64,000 nucleotides of DNA from a virus, in the IMG/VR virus record IMGVR_UViG_3300035659_000004, positions 1-64,000 of that record. One strand, 5' to 3'. How positions within the stretch are numbered: position 1 is the first letter of the stretch; each line of letters starts with the position of its first letter. Shown here piece by piece: positions 27,693-34,908 of the stretch. Made by a program: the position numbers and the translations under genes. Under the pieces are notes generated by a model. The model was given only the letters and a program-made list of their open reading frames with translations. It did no database searches and was not told where the DNA came from.

Positions 27693-28488
27693 CTAGGTCT
27701 CCTGTCACATGGACCGCTAGTGGACAACGTGATTTGAAATCACACCACCCACAGAGCTTACTAGGTTTGCCTTGGTCGAGGTTTTCAGCGGCGTCTTTCG
27801 TGGTTTTGTTGAGGTGTTCTATCACCTGGTCAATCCACGGGAGAACGCTATCAACCTCTATCGGTTTACCCACGTCGGTGTATTCATCTTGCACCCAATG
27901 AATCGCCGGGATTACATGAGTAATTTGAGGATAATTTGCTTTGGTGAGGAGTGTGTAAGATAAGAATTGCCACTTATAGTACTCAAGTCCGCGGTTTTTA
28001 CCTGTCTTGTGGTCAATGATCATGATGTGGGGCTTTTTGTTAAAAAGAATAGCGACATCGATAACTCCTCGCAGTAGTCCGGAGTTATCAAAAAACTGAA
28101 GAGGACGTCCGTTAAAAGTCGTCGCTACTTTCCTCTCGATAAGAATCTCAGCACCGCCCATTTTTTCGATGAAATTAGTGGTACGTTTCATGAAAGTAGC
28201 AACCGCAGGCATTGCGAGTTCTACTTTCTCACGTTCTAAAGTCAGGAGTTTGGTCTTGGGGTCAGACATCGCTTCACTTTTAGCGGCATCGAGCGAGTAC
28301 CCCGATAAGCAGAGCTCCAGGATTTTGTGAACCACAATTCCCACTTGAGCTTCTTCCCCCAGACGTCCTTTAGTCATTTTATTTACGTACGTATGCTTAA
28401 ACTTGAGAGGACACTGTTGGGCAGTATCCGCTTTGCTAGCAGACCAAGGGGCGTACTTTTTCACAAATGGGGTAGCTTCTACAGACAT
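27658..28488 (-). CDS. RecB/Cas4-like PD-(D/E)XK nuclease with Fe-S-type cysteines (copy 1)
   Basis: A 276-residue nuclease. The active-site motifs are LLRGVIDVAILF (Asp) followed by IMIIDHKTGK (D-x-K). Four cysteines, one in TAQQCPLKF near the N-terminus and three in LCGWCDFKSRCP near the C-terminus, match the [4Fe-4S] cluster of Cas4/AddB-like exonucleases. These resect DNA ends in recombination. It is first in the run that continues into the primase-ATPase and polymerase, and a terminator separates it from the gene upstream. No cas1 or CRISPR array is present, so a phage recombination role is more likely than spacer acquisition. Confidence 0.8.
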   Translation of the reverse strand: MSVEATPFVKKYAPWSASKADTAQQCPLKFKHTYVNKMTKGRLGEEAQVGIVVHKILELCLSGYSLDAAKSEAMSDPKTKLLTLEREKVELAMPAVATFMKRTTNFIEKMGGAEILIERKVATTFNGRPLQFFDNSGLLRGVIDVAILFNKKPHIMIIDHKTGKNRGLEYYKWQFLSYTLLTKANYPQITHVIPAIHWVQDEYTDVGKPIEVDSVLPWIDQVIEHLNKTTKDAAENLDQGKPSKLCGWCDFKSRCPLAVHVTGDLDGQDEQGSGNC

Positions 28489-28506
28489 GCTGAAATTCCT
28501 CTCGAG

Positions 28507-28563
28507 AAAAAAAGACGGCTGAAGCGTAGTACCCCCTTGTTGGGATACCGCGCTCCAGCCGTC
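28507..28563 (-). terminator. Rho-independent terminator after the gene at 28595
   Basis: A 13-base inverted repeat (28514-28526 with 28551-28563, one mismatch) is extended by an inner wobble-containing stem. Read on the minus strand it is followed by seven T residues (28507-28513). It lies in the gap after the stop at 28595, so it should end transcription of that gene before the replication operon. Confidence 0.8.
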
Positions 28564-28594
28564 CGACTCTTAACCGTGCATCTCCGTTGACGCG

Positions 28595-29584
28595 TTATGC
28601 ATCTTCGTTGATGGCTCCGTACCCAAATGCTGCGTCAGTTGCAGGTGTCACTAACGCCGGTATCCCGGCCGTTTCACCTGCTTTTACAGTGGGGTCTTCT
28701 TCAGGCACATTTGCATAACTACGAGCGATGGCGGGGAAGACATAGTCACGCCCTGCGGCGCAGTAGAGAGCGTCACAGATAGGCGACAGGGCCGGAGGAA
28801 CTAGCCCCTCGGGACCAGGGATGGCCCCAACCACGTAGATAAACCAACGTGCCTTCTTGTTGGTCTCACTGGTTTGAACAAGCGTCTTCATGGAGTACCA
28901 GCGATACCAGAGTTGCGGGGTTCTTCCGGCAAATTTCAGGAGTTGGCGTCCTGCTCCTTCGGACGTATTCTTGAAACGCACGAGAACGAGTTCACGTCCA
29001 TCTTGTGCCAGCATAAACGCGTTTACATAGTTACGGCAGTACATGTCCGACTTTTCTTCGTCTTCTGCCTTTTTACGCCACGGTAGGTATGTGCATTTTT
29101 GACATTCACCGAAATGTGACCCAATTTTACGGTCATTGGAATAACACATCACCTTAGGCATCGCATCGTCATCGGGGGCTTTCTTTTCCGCCAATTCACG
29201 CCCCTCCCAAATAAAGATAGGAGTACCGATGAATTCTTTTCCAACCTTTTCACCTGAACTGTAATACATCTCCCCCGGGATTAAATCGACAGGGCGATTT
29301 GGGTCATTTCCGGTTCCGTGGAATAAGCGGAGGTCCGTGTGAAACGCCTGTATTTTTTCACTAACGATTCCTTTACGTTCGGGGTTAAGCCGTTTTAAGA
29401 CATCGTAAAGTGCTTCTTTTTGTGGGATTTCATCAGAAAGCGCGTCGACGAGCTCGAATAGGGCATCGGGCTCTTTATAATCGCGCGCAACGCTTAAGAT
29501 ACGTTGGCCGTATTCGCGTACGAAGTTCTCATAATCTTTGTATTTTTCGAGGGCGGCCACTTCTGATTTCACGATGTTACTCAT
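28595..29584 (-). CDS. Unknown replication-region protein, possible ssDNA-binding protein
   Basis: A 329-residue protein with AAAGGTG before its ATG. The central part has KVMCYSNDRKIGSHFGEC, then KCTYLPW, then DMYCRN, a four-Cys site set in a beta-rich stretch followed by LVLVRFKNTSEGAGRQLLKF. This arrangement recalls phage single-stranded-DNA-binding or annealing proteins in which a zinc site lies within an OB-like fold, but no definite family match can be made by eye. The C-terminus is flexible and ends in acidic residues (INEDA), also common in SSBs. It is a monocistronic unit closed by a strong terminator, suggesting high expression. Confidence 0.5.
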   Translation of the reverse strand: MSNIVKSEVAALEKYKDYENFVREYGQRILSVARDYKEPDALFELVDALSDEIPQKEALYDVLKRLNPERKGIVSEKIQAFHTDLRLFHGTGNDPNRPVDLIPGEMYYSSGEKVGKEFIGTPIFIWEGRELAEKKAPDDDAMPKVMCYSNDRKIGSHFGECQKCTYLPWRKKAEDEEKSDMYCRNYVNAFMLAQDGRELVLVRFKNTSEGAGRQLLKFAGRTPQLWYRWYSMKTLVQTSETNKKARWFIYVVGAIPGPEGLVPPALSPICDALYCAAGRDYVFPAIARSYANVPEEDPTVKAGETAGIPALVTPATDAAFGYGAINEDA

Positions 29585-29638
29585 TTTTGACGTGCACCTT
29601 TCTCTGTTTCGAGGGACAGGAATCCTACCACTGGGATG

Positions 29639-29672
29639 TTGCCCTATGCAAGCATTCTGTGGTCTAATAAAA
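29639..29672 (+). promoter_or_regulatory. Possible sigma-70-like promoter for the sigma factor gene
   Basis: TTGCCC at 29639-29644 and TCTAAT about 18 bases downstream lie in the 106-base divergent gap between the gene at 29584 (-) and the sigma gene at 29691 (+). The match to the -10 consensus is moderate. No transcript evidence is available. Confidence 0.3.
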
Positions 29673-29690
29673 ATAAACAGGAGGTAATTG

Positions 29691-30638
29691 ATGAGCGAAA
29701 GTTATAGTGATCGAACATTCCAAGCATACTATAACGATGTAGGAAAACATGCGGTAATATCCGCCGAAGAAGAACGCCTATATCTAACGCGATATAAAAC
29801 ATGTCCGCAATGTAATAGAAGCCTTCCGAAACTAGTACGACAAGCCTTTTGCCCTACTTGCAAAAAACCAATCACCGAACATGTCCAACCGGGGCGCCCT
29901 ATTGTGTGTACGAAGTGTACGACACGTTTTGATTCGTTTAAACCTCCTTCGTATTGTCCATGGTGTGGAGCTTCTAGGGATTTAGTATCACGCGAAAAAC
30001 TCTTACAAGCGAACCTCCGTTTTGTTGTGAAGATTGCTAAAAAATTCGCTAAGTCCACCTCCTCCATTCAACGTTTAATTTCTGCAGGAAATGTCGGTCT
30101 TGTCTTAGCTATTGACAAATATGAGTTCAAGCATAACACACGTTTTTTAACGTATGCCGCTTGGTGGATTCGAAAAGAAATATGGGATGAATTGCATAAA
30201 TCGAGTCTCGTACATATCCCTTTGCATCGACAGCGAGATAAACAATCATTGCCAGAGTACGACAGTTTTGAAGTGATGGTGGAGCAAGACCTAGCATACC
30301 ATTCCCTTATACCACTAGAAAACACTCCTTCTCAAGCGCTGGTAACGAATGATGACGACATTGTTGAAACCAAGGCGATAGATGCAGATAGTGCGGCGCT
30401 ATTACGTAGGGTAGTAGATAGTTTAGACCTCCGTCCCCGGGACAAATTTATTATTCTCCAACATTATGATGTCGCAGAAGAGACCCGAAGGACGGAGGAG
30501 AAAACGTTGATGCAGATTGCTTCCGCGGCAGGAATTACATCCGAACGCGTGAGACAAATTAGGGATGGGGTTTTAATGAGATTGAAGACGAAACTGCAGA
30601 AGTCTTGCGCGATCTCGGAATTTTCCGAGCTCTATTAG
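29691..30638 (+). CDS. Sigma-70-family factor with inserted double zinc ribbon
   Basis: A 315-residue sigma factor. The TTG at 29688 also fits, but AGGAGG 7 bases before the ATG at 29691 decides the start. Residues 8-36 resemble region 1.2. Region 2 is clear (EKLLQANLRFVVKIAKKFAK, then DKYEFKHNTRFLTYAAWWIR). Region 4 is a helix-turn-helix (LMQIASAAGITSERVRQI). Between 1.2 and 2.1 lies an insertion with four Cys pairs, C38/C41, C54/C57, C73/C76 and C89/C92, enough for two zinc ribbons. Region 3 is degenerate. It presumably directs either host or the phage's own beta/beta' RNA polymerase (39445-48080) to phage promoters. The gene converges on the ParB-like gene with a 4-base overlap. Confidence 0.85.
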   Translation: MSESYSDRTFQAYYNDVGKHAVISAEEERLYLTRYKTCPQCNRSLPKLVRQAFCPTCKKPITEHVQPGRPIVCTKCTTRFDSFKPPSYCPWCGASRDLVSREKLLQANLRFVVKIAKKFAKSTSSIQRLISAGNVGLVLAIDKYEFKHNTRFLTYAAWWIRKEIWDELHKSSLVHIPLHRQRDKQSLPEYDSFEVMVEQDLAYHSLIPLENTPSQALVTNDDDIVETKAIDADSAALLRRVVDSLDLRPRDKFIILQHYDVAEETRRTEEKTLMQIASAAGITSERVRQIRDGVLMRLKTKLQKSCAISEFSELY

Positions 30639-31681
30639 TCGATTTGCGCGAGACCCGCGGCCGCTTGAACTCCTTGCATGAAGTAATCGTATTTACCACG
30701 AATGTTTGCGTTGCGCGCGTTGTTTTTCTTTTCCTGATACGTATTCAAGACCGAGCCGATTTGCTTTGCGGATAACGGCTTGATCTGCTTCAGGTAAGAA
30801 GGATCGAGATAGTCGTAGTTCTCTTTCTTAGACGTAACCTTTCGGCCACGCTTTTTCTCCTCCTTCTTTCCCGCCGCCTTATCGGCTTCTTTACGCCGAT
30901 TGATCCACGTATCAACGACGGTCGCTACGGACAGCGCCGTCAGTTTTCCCGTTTTGATTTTGGTTAAAACCTTGTCGAAAAACTTGAGGTCTCGATTGTC
31001 GTCGTAGTTCAAACGACACAGGGCGTGTGCTGCTGTGAAATCGAGTTTGCCCGCGTTAAGCATCTTCTTCGCTTCGTCTGGTAGGCACTCCAGACGTAGA
31101 TGCTGTGCTACCACGTTCTCGCTATGACAGGTGGTAACTGCAATCTGTTTGATAGTTTCTCCCGCATCACGCATATCGCTAAACGTTCTGCAGAGTTCTA
31201 GGGGAGTATGCTCTTCCCGCGCTGTATTTGCGGCGGTGCTGATACGACGTGCTTCCCGCTCGTCACAATCTCGAACAGATACGAGAGCTTCAGCGATTCC
31301 TGCTTCTTTTAGGGCGGCATAACGGCGCCGTCCATCGACGAGTATAGCTTTTCCATCCTCACGCAAACGGACGAGAATGGGGGTTATTTGTCCCTCTGCT
31401 TGAATGGACTGAGCAAGTTTATCGATGTTTTGCAACTTATCCCGATTCCATTTGGAAGAGAGTTCGATGTCCTTGAGCTTCATCTTCATGACCGAGGCAC
31501 CCGGCAGTTCTTTCTTACTTACCACTATTTTCTTCACGGAAGAAAGTGGAAGGGGTGGAACCTCCTTGGGAGTATTTAATGGAGGAATAATTTCGTCCAT
31601 GTCGGCACAAAGGTCACGCACAATCGCGTCTTCTTCCGCACTTTTACTCGATACCACTTTTTCAGTTTCGTCTTGGGTCAT
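30635..31681 (-). CDS. ParB-like DNA-binding / nuclease-fold protein
   Basis: A 348-residue protein with a ParB N-terminal domain: SIQAEGQITPILVR then ILVDGRRRYAALKEAG (about 113-127) and STAANTAREEHTPLE near 148-161. An HTH-like segment (IKQIAVTTCHSENVVAQHLRL) follows. The C-terminus is Lys-rich (KAAGKKEEKKRGRK), suited to DNA contact. In phages such proteins serve in partition, DNA methylation modules or gene regulation. No ParA is visible. Its ATG overlaps the upstream stop (ATGA). The 3' end overlaps the sigma gene in convergent orientation. Confidence 0.78.
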   Translation of the reverse strand: MTQDETEKVVSSKSAEEDAIVRDLCADMDEIIPPLNTPKEVPPLPLSSVKKIVVSKKELPGASVMKMKLKDIELSSKWNRDKLQNIDKLAQSIQAEGQITPILVRLREDGKAILVDGRRRYAALKEAGIAEALVSVRDCDEREARRISTAANTAREEHTPLELCRTFSDMRDAGETIKQIAVTTCHSENVVAQHLRLECLPDEAKKMLNAGKLDFTAAHALCRLNYDDNRDLKFFDKVLTKIKTGKLTALSVATVVDTWINRRKEADKAAGKKEEKKRGRKVTSKKENYDYLDPSYLKQIKPLSAKQIGSVLNTYQEKKNNARNANIRGKYDYFMQGVQAAAGLAQID

Positions 31682-31947
31682 TCGATTTCTCCTGCTTCTT
31701 TGAGCTCACGTAACACGGCATCTTTATCGACCAACCGGAGGTCTATATGCCGCATGGGGGTTCCTTCGAGGATCGCACCTACAGCGTGAAAGAGTTCTAC
31801 CGCTAAGGGAATAAGGCTATGGTCACTGTTATAAACGACCATATACAGTGCCCGAATTTTTCGAATAGCTTCGCGGTCAGTCCCGCGGAATCTCTTCGAA
31901 TGGAGCGCTACCGTGTTCTGGACAGCGCGGGGTTGGGCCTTCGGCAT
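31678..31947 (-). CDS. Small unknown protein upstream of the ParB-like gene
   Basis: About 89 residues from an ATG at 31947 that has AGAGGTG a few bases upstream. A longer frame reaches 32016, and a shorter start at a later ATG (LYMVVYNSD) is also possible. The C-terminal two thirds (VVYNSDHSLIPLAVELFHAVGAIL to KEAGEIE) look protein-like, while the N-terminal part overlaps the nested zinc-ribbon gene and is less convincing. The stop overlaps the ParB start by 4 bases. The function is unknown. Confidence 0.45.
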   Translation of the reverse strand: MPKAQPRAVQNTVALHSKRFRGTDREAIRKIRALYMVVYNSDHSLIPLAVELFHAVGAILEGTPMRHIDLRLVDKDAVLRELKEAGEIE

Positions 31948-32044
31948 CCAGCACCTCTTTTCCACAAATGGGGCAACACAGTGCTCCGCCTTTGGCGTAC
32001 TTACGTAGTCCCTCAATGAACTCTTCTACGCCGTACTTTTCCAT
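31877..32044 (-). CDS. 55-residue zinc-ribbon protein
   Basis: A short gene whose ATG overlaps the upstream TAA (TAATG at 32046-32042). The product begins MEKYGVEEFIEGLRKYA and has ALCCPICGKE followed by PRCPEHG, giving a C-x2-C ... C-P-x-H zinc-ribbon pattern, and it ends in an acidic tail. The coupling, the zinc site and the clean stop support a real gene despite its size. It could be a small transcription or replication modulator. Confidence 0.6.
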   Translation of the reverse strand: MEKYGVEEFIEGLRKYAKGGALCCPICGKEVLDAEGPTPRCPEHGSAPFEEIPRD

Positions 32045-32496
32045 TAGGCGTTTAGCGCTTCTTCCATCGCTTCTCCAGGGGTAAGGGAAGAGATGGGGGT
32101 ATCGGTGCTCTTATGTTCCGTAGCCACCTTCTTCGTCCGGGGCTTGCGAACCTTGGGTTCAGCGTCTTCGTCCTTGAGGTTGAAGATGTCGACTACCAGG
32201 TCAGCTACACGGGCGACGCAGCCGCGGCGTTTTCCTTCGCCGGCTTCCTTGGAGCACAGGTCGTACATGACCTTGTAGTCGTACTTCTTGGTCTCGAGGT
32301 TGAGGGTCGCGACGATGACTTGTGGCGGCTCATCGATATCCGCGAGGCCACTAATGACTTCATCCAAATAGGCCAGTGACGTCTTACGCGCTTGTACCTG
32401 GTCCATCAGTTTTTGCGCGTCCTCGAGGGTTCCGATGGTCTCTTCGGCCTTGCCACAACGTCCGCAATTCTTTGTGATTTTCAACTGTGCGACCAA
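32044..32496 (-). CDS. Unknown protein with N-terminal CxxC
   Basis: A 150-residue protein. The N-terminus holds KNCGRCGKAEE, one half of a possible zinc site, with another Cys pair more widely spaced (LCSKEAGEGKRRGC). The C-terminal third is Lys/Arg then acidic (EPKVRKPRTKKVATEHK), so probably flexible and possibly nucleic-acid binding. It starts 4 bases after the endolysin stop and is coupled through TAATG to the small zinc-ribbon gene downstream. Confidence 0.55.
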   Translation of the reverse strand: MVAQLKITKNCGRCGKAEETIGTLEDAQKLMDQVQARKTSLAYLDEVISGLADIDEPPQVIVATLNLETKKYDYKVMYDLCSKEAGEGKRRGCVARVADLVVDIFNLKDEDAEPKVRKPRTKKVATEHKSTDTPISSLTPGEAMEEALNA

Positions 32497-32500
32497 TTTT

Positions 32501-33634
32501 TTACCTCTTCAATCTTTCGAGTGTTTTAGGGCCAGCGATCCCATCTGCTACTAGATGCTCTGAGTTGTTGTCATTCCATCTCTTTTGAAAACGGACTACA
32601 GCCTCCTTGGTTTTGGCGCCATACACGCCGTCTACTTTTAGGTCATACCCTCGGTTCACGAGCAGACGTTGAATCTCCTCGATGGCAGGCAAAAGAGTGG
32701 CGCTCGTCTCTTTGTCGGGTTCGGTTTCGAGGCCGTACTCGGGGCTCTCGACACAGGAGTCATGAAGATGATCGTCGGGTTCCTCGACGCAGACATGTTC
32801 GTTAGATGGGAGGTAGACACTCTCCAGTGCGAACTGGTACGCCCCGAGTTCGTCTAGGGGATAGTTTTCGAAGATCGCGGCGTTGGCATCGTCGAAGGGC
32901 CAGAGTGGACCCATATCGAATTTACCCTCTTGCCATTGCGAGTGCTGAGACATGCGCGCAGGAGAAAGGAAAAGGTCTGCGGTGGCCCAGCGGATGACGC
33001 GTTTGAGCTTGATGTTGTTTGTGACTTGGTCGGCGGTGAAAGGTTGGAAAAATTTAGCGCCTTTATAGGCCGGAGATACAGGTTGGGGTGGGAGTTCTTT
33101 TACCAATTTAGCCGGTAGATTTTTCCCATTCCACATCACCCAGTCTTCCCCAACGCTGCGGATGGGGCCGGCGTTCACCATCTCCACGCTCCAGCTATCC
33201 GCATTCCGAGCGGGAGCATGCCAGGCGCCGTGTGTCAGAGGAACGATATAGTAGGGGTCCGTGTGATATCCGATGACGAAATGGGTCGAGGCGCGTCCTT
33301 TGGACAACGCTCCAAACCAGTTGAGTGTGGAGATATGGGAGATCCCCGCGGTAAAATGGTCAACCCACCATAGGGAGGATTTGTTGAGCAACCTATTTGG
33401 GCTGCACTTCGTTGTCGGGTACAGAGTTTTCGCTGTCTTTCCAAAAGCTTGCAGGATGCGTGCGTGGGAATCAATGAACAGCGCGTTCAGGCAAGCGCAA
33501 GCATCAGTCTTCGAAAGCGTTGCAGTCTCAGACGCCTTCCAAAAATCCGTGAAGGTCTTCTTCGAAGCTTTCGCTTCGCTCTCAACCATGTCCCAAAATT
33601 TCTTGTCCTTCGTATAATCGAGCAGACCATCCAT
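32501..33634 (-). CDS. Endolysin: N-acetylmuramoyl-L-alanine amidase with peptidoglycan-binding domain
   Basis: A 377-residue lysis enzyme that cleaves the amide link between muramic acid and the stem peptide. The frame is open to 33757, but AAAGAGGTGA precedes the ATG at 33634, which also clears the upstream gene. The amidase_2 core shows WWVDHFTAG (zinc His), STHFVIGYHTDPY and HGAWHAPARNADSWSVEM (zinc His and the conserved Asn). The last 65 residues are a PG_binding_1 repeat (IQRLLVNRGYDLKVDGVYG then VADGIAGPKTLERL). There is no signal peptide, so a holin would be expected; none is recognised in the window. Confidence 0.85.
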   Translation of the reverse strand: MDGLLDYTKDKKFWDMVESEAKASKKTFTDFWKASETATLSKTDACACLNALFIDSHARILQAFGKTAKTLYPTTKCSPNRLLNKSSLWWVDHFTAGISHISTLNWFGALSKGRASTHFVIGYHTDPYYIVPLTHGAWHAPARNADSWSVEMVNAGPIRSVGEDWVMWNGKNLPAKLVKELPPQPVSPAYKGAKFFQPFTADQVTNNIKLKRVIRWATADLFLSPARMSQHSQWQEGKFDMGPLWPFDDANAAIFENYPLDELGAYQFALESVYLPSNEHVCVEEPDDHLHDSCVESPEYGLETEPDKETSATLLPAIEEIQRLLVNRGYDLKVDGVYGAKTKEAVVRFQKRWNDNNSEHLVADGIAGPKTLERLKR

Positions 33635-33638
33635 CCCG

Positions 33639-34514
33639 TCACCTCTTTCCACGACATCGGGCGTAGTAGCCACAGTAGGTAGGCGAGCAGTGCCACCCGG
33701 TTGGAGCACAACGCGGAAAAATCCCGGCTTTGATATTTCTCGAGACCTCCGCGACATCTTCCAAAAGTACCATCTTTTCCTGCCGGCCGCGCTTGCTCGT
33801 TATCGGGGTATATTTTATTCCCGTTTTTTGCGCCGCGAGAAAATCGATTCTAACGCGGTCGGTGTTTTCTGCAATAGCATAAAACGTTAATTGTGGCTCA
33901 TTATCAATTCTCGAAGACGCCCAGAGCTTTTTTACCGTTTTAAGATCGCTCACGACTTCGACCATTTGAGGGTTTTCCGGGTCGTTCTCCAGACTCATGT
34001 CTGGATTTTTCACTGAATCAACCAGGTCGATAATGCCCAAAACAGGAACTCCACACAACTCGCGCGTCCACTTGAACGTATGTTCCACTCGTACTGGATG
34101 AATGTACGGAACAGCGTCCCTGTAATATACCTTAAACATACGGATTGATTGGTCTTTGGCGTCCCCTTGAGTCTCCTCTTTCCACTCTTCAATCTCGGGT
34201 GCTTGCGCGTCGAACTTGTCCGAGACCGCGGAGACGCCCTCGTCGATAGACGCGGGAGCTCCATGTTGGATGGTATGCCGATGCGTGATTTCCGCGCCCT
34301 TGTGGACGGCAGTCCCTCGAATCTGGGCAATGCCTGGGGGCCGCACGAGCTGAACGATATACGCGTACTCATATTGTCGCGGACACCGTTGGTACATGTT
34401 GAATTGGGAAGGCGATAGATACCCGCGCGGGAGCTCGGGGTCTATCCAGTCTTTGTCTTCTTCAGGTGCTATTGGGGGTGCTTCTTCTTTGTCGTCGAGT
34501 TCGTCACTCATCAT
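33639..34514 (-). CDS. RecB/Cas4-like PD-(D/E)XK nuclease (copy 2)
   Basis: A 291-residue protein. SPSQFNMYQRCPRQYEYAY near residue 33 and CSPTYCGYYARC near the C-terminus give the four Cys of the Fe-S-type RecB/Cas4 fold. The active-site motifs are VLGIIDLVDSV and MVEVVSDLKTVKK (D-x-K). It is a different protein from the nuclease at 27658-28488 and the two share only the motif framework. AGAGG precedes the ATG, which overlaps the upstream gene by 11 bases. It belongs to the operon with the SNF2 helicase and endolysin, suggesting DNA-end processing. Confidence 0.8.
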   Translation of the reverse strand: MMSDELDDKEEAPPIAPEEDKDWIDPELPRGYLSPSQFNMYQRCPRQYEYAYIVQLVRPPGIAQIRGTAVHKGAEITHRHTIQHGAPASIDEGVSAVSDKFDAQAPEIEEWKEETQGDAKDQSIRMFKVYYRDAVPYIHPVRVEHTFKWTRELCGVPVLGIIDLVDSVKNPDMSLENDPENPQMVEVVSDLKTVKKLWASSRIDNEPQLTFYAIAENTDRVRIDFLAAQKTGIKYTPITSKRGRQEKMVLLEDVAEVSRNIKAGIFPRCAPTGWHCSPTYCGYYARCRGKR

Positions 34515-34908
34515 TTTTTCCTCTCACGTAGATAATGGGTTCGCCCGCAGGCAATGTGGACTCGGCCCCCATCCGTTTACGGGTCACGATATCTCCTTCG
34601 TGGTTGTACTCATACACGACACCTTCGAGACGGAGACTCTCATTTAGCAAGTTGGACAATTCCTCGGGGGTGGTTTCGGGTGCAGTTGGCGGGATGGGAG
34701 GAGCAAGAGGCATCGGGGCGAGTGTTGCTCCGCGGACTGGAGGGGTATAAACAGGGAACATGCTGGAAGGTTTCTGTATCCCCAAAAGGTCCAGATTCGT
34801 TTCGATTACTATTTTCCCTTCAGGAATGAAGGTCACGCGGGTGACCTCTGTGTTCAGTGCTTTGGACAGTAGTTGGGATAATTCGTCAAAGGTTACTAGG
34901 ACTTCCAT
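34504..34908 (-). CDS. Unknown Pro-rich protein
   Basis: The frame opens at 35001, but AGAGGTGA lies just before the ATG at 34908, giving 134 residues (MEVLVTFDELSQLLSK). Two similar halves, FDELSQLLSKALNTEVTRVTF and PEELSNLLNESLRLEGVVYEY, flank a Pro/Ala-rich linker (PLAPPIPPTAPETTPEE). They look like two copies of a small alpha/beta domain. The start overlaps the helicase stop by 13 bases. The function is unknown; an adaptor between helicase and nuclease is possible. Confidence 0.6.
   Translation of the reverse strand: MEVLVTFDELSQLLSKALNTEVTRVTFIPEGKIVIETNLDLLGIQKPSSMFPVYTPPVRGATLAPMPLAPPIPPTAPETTPEELSNLLNESLRLEGVVYEYNHEGDIVTRKRMGAESTLPAGEPIIYVRGKNDE

Noticed and set aside
27658-34514. 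CRISPR adaptation module because of two Cas4-like proteins
   Set aside because: No cas1, cas2 or repeat-spacer array is present. Both genes sit with replication or recombination genes.
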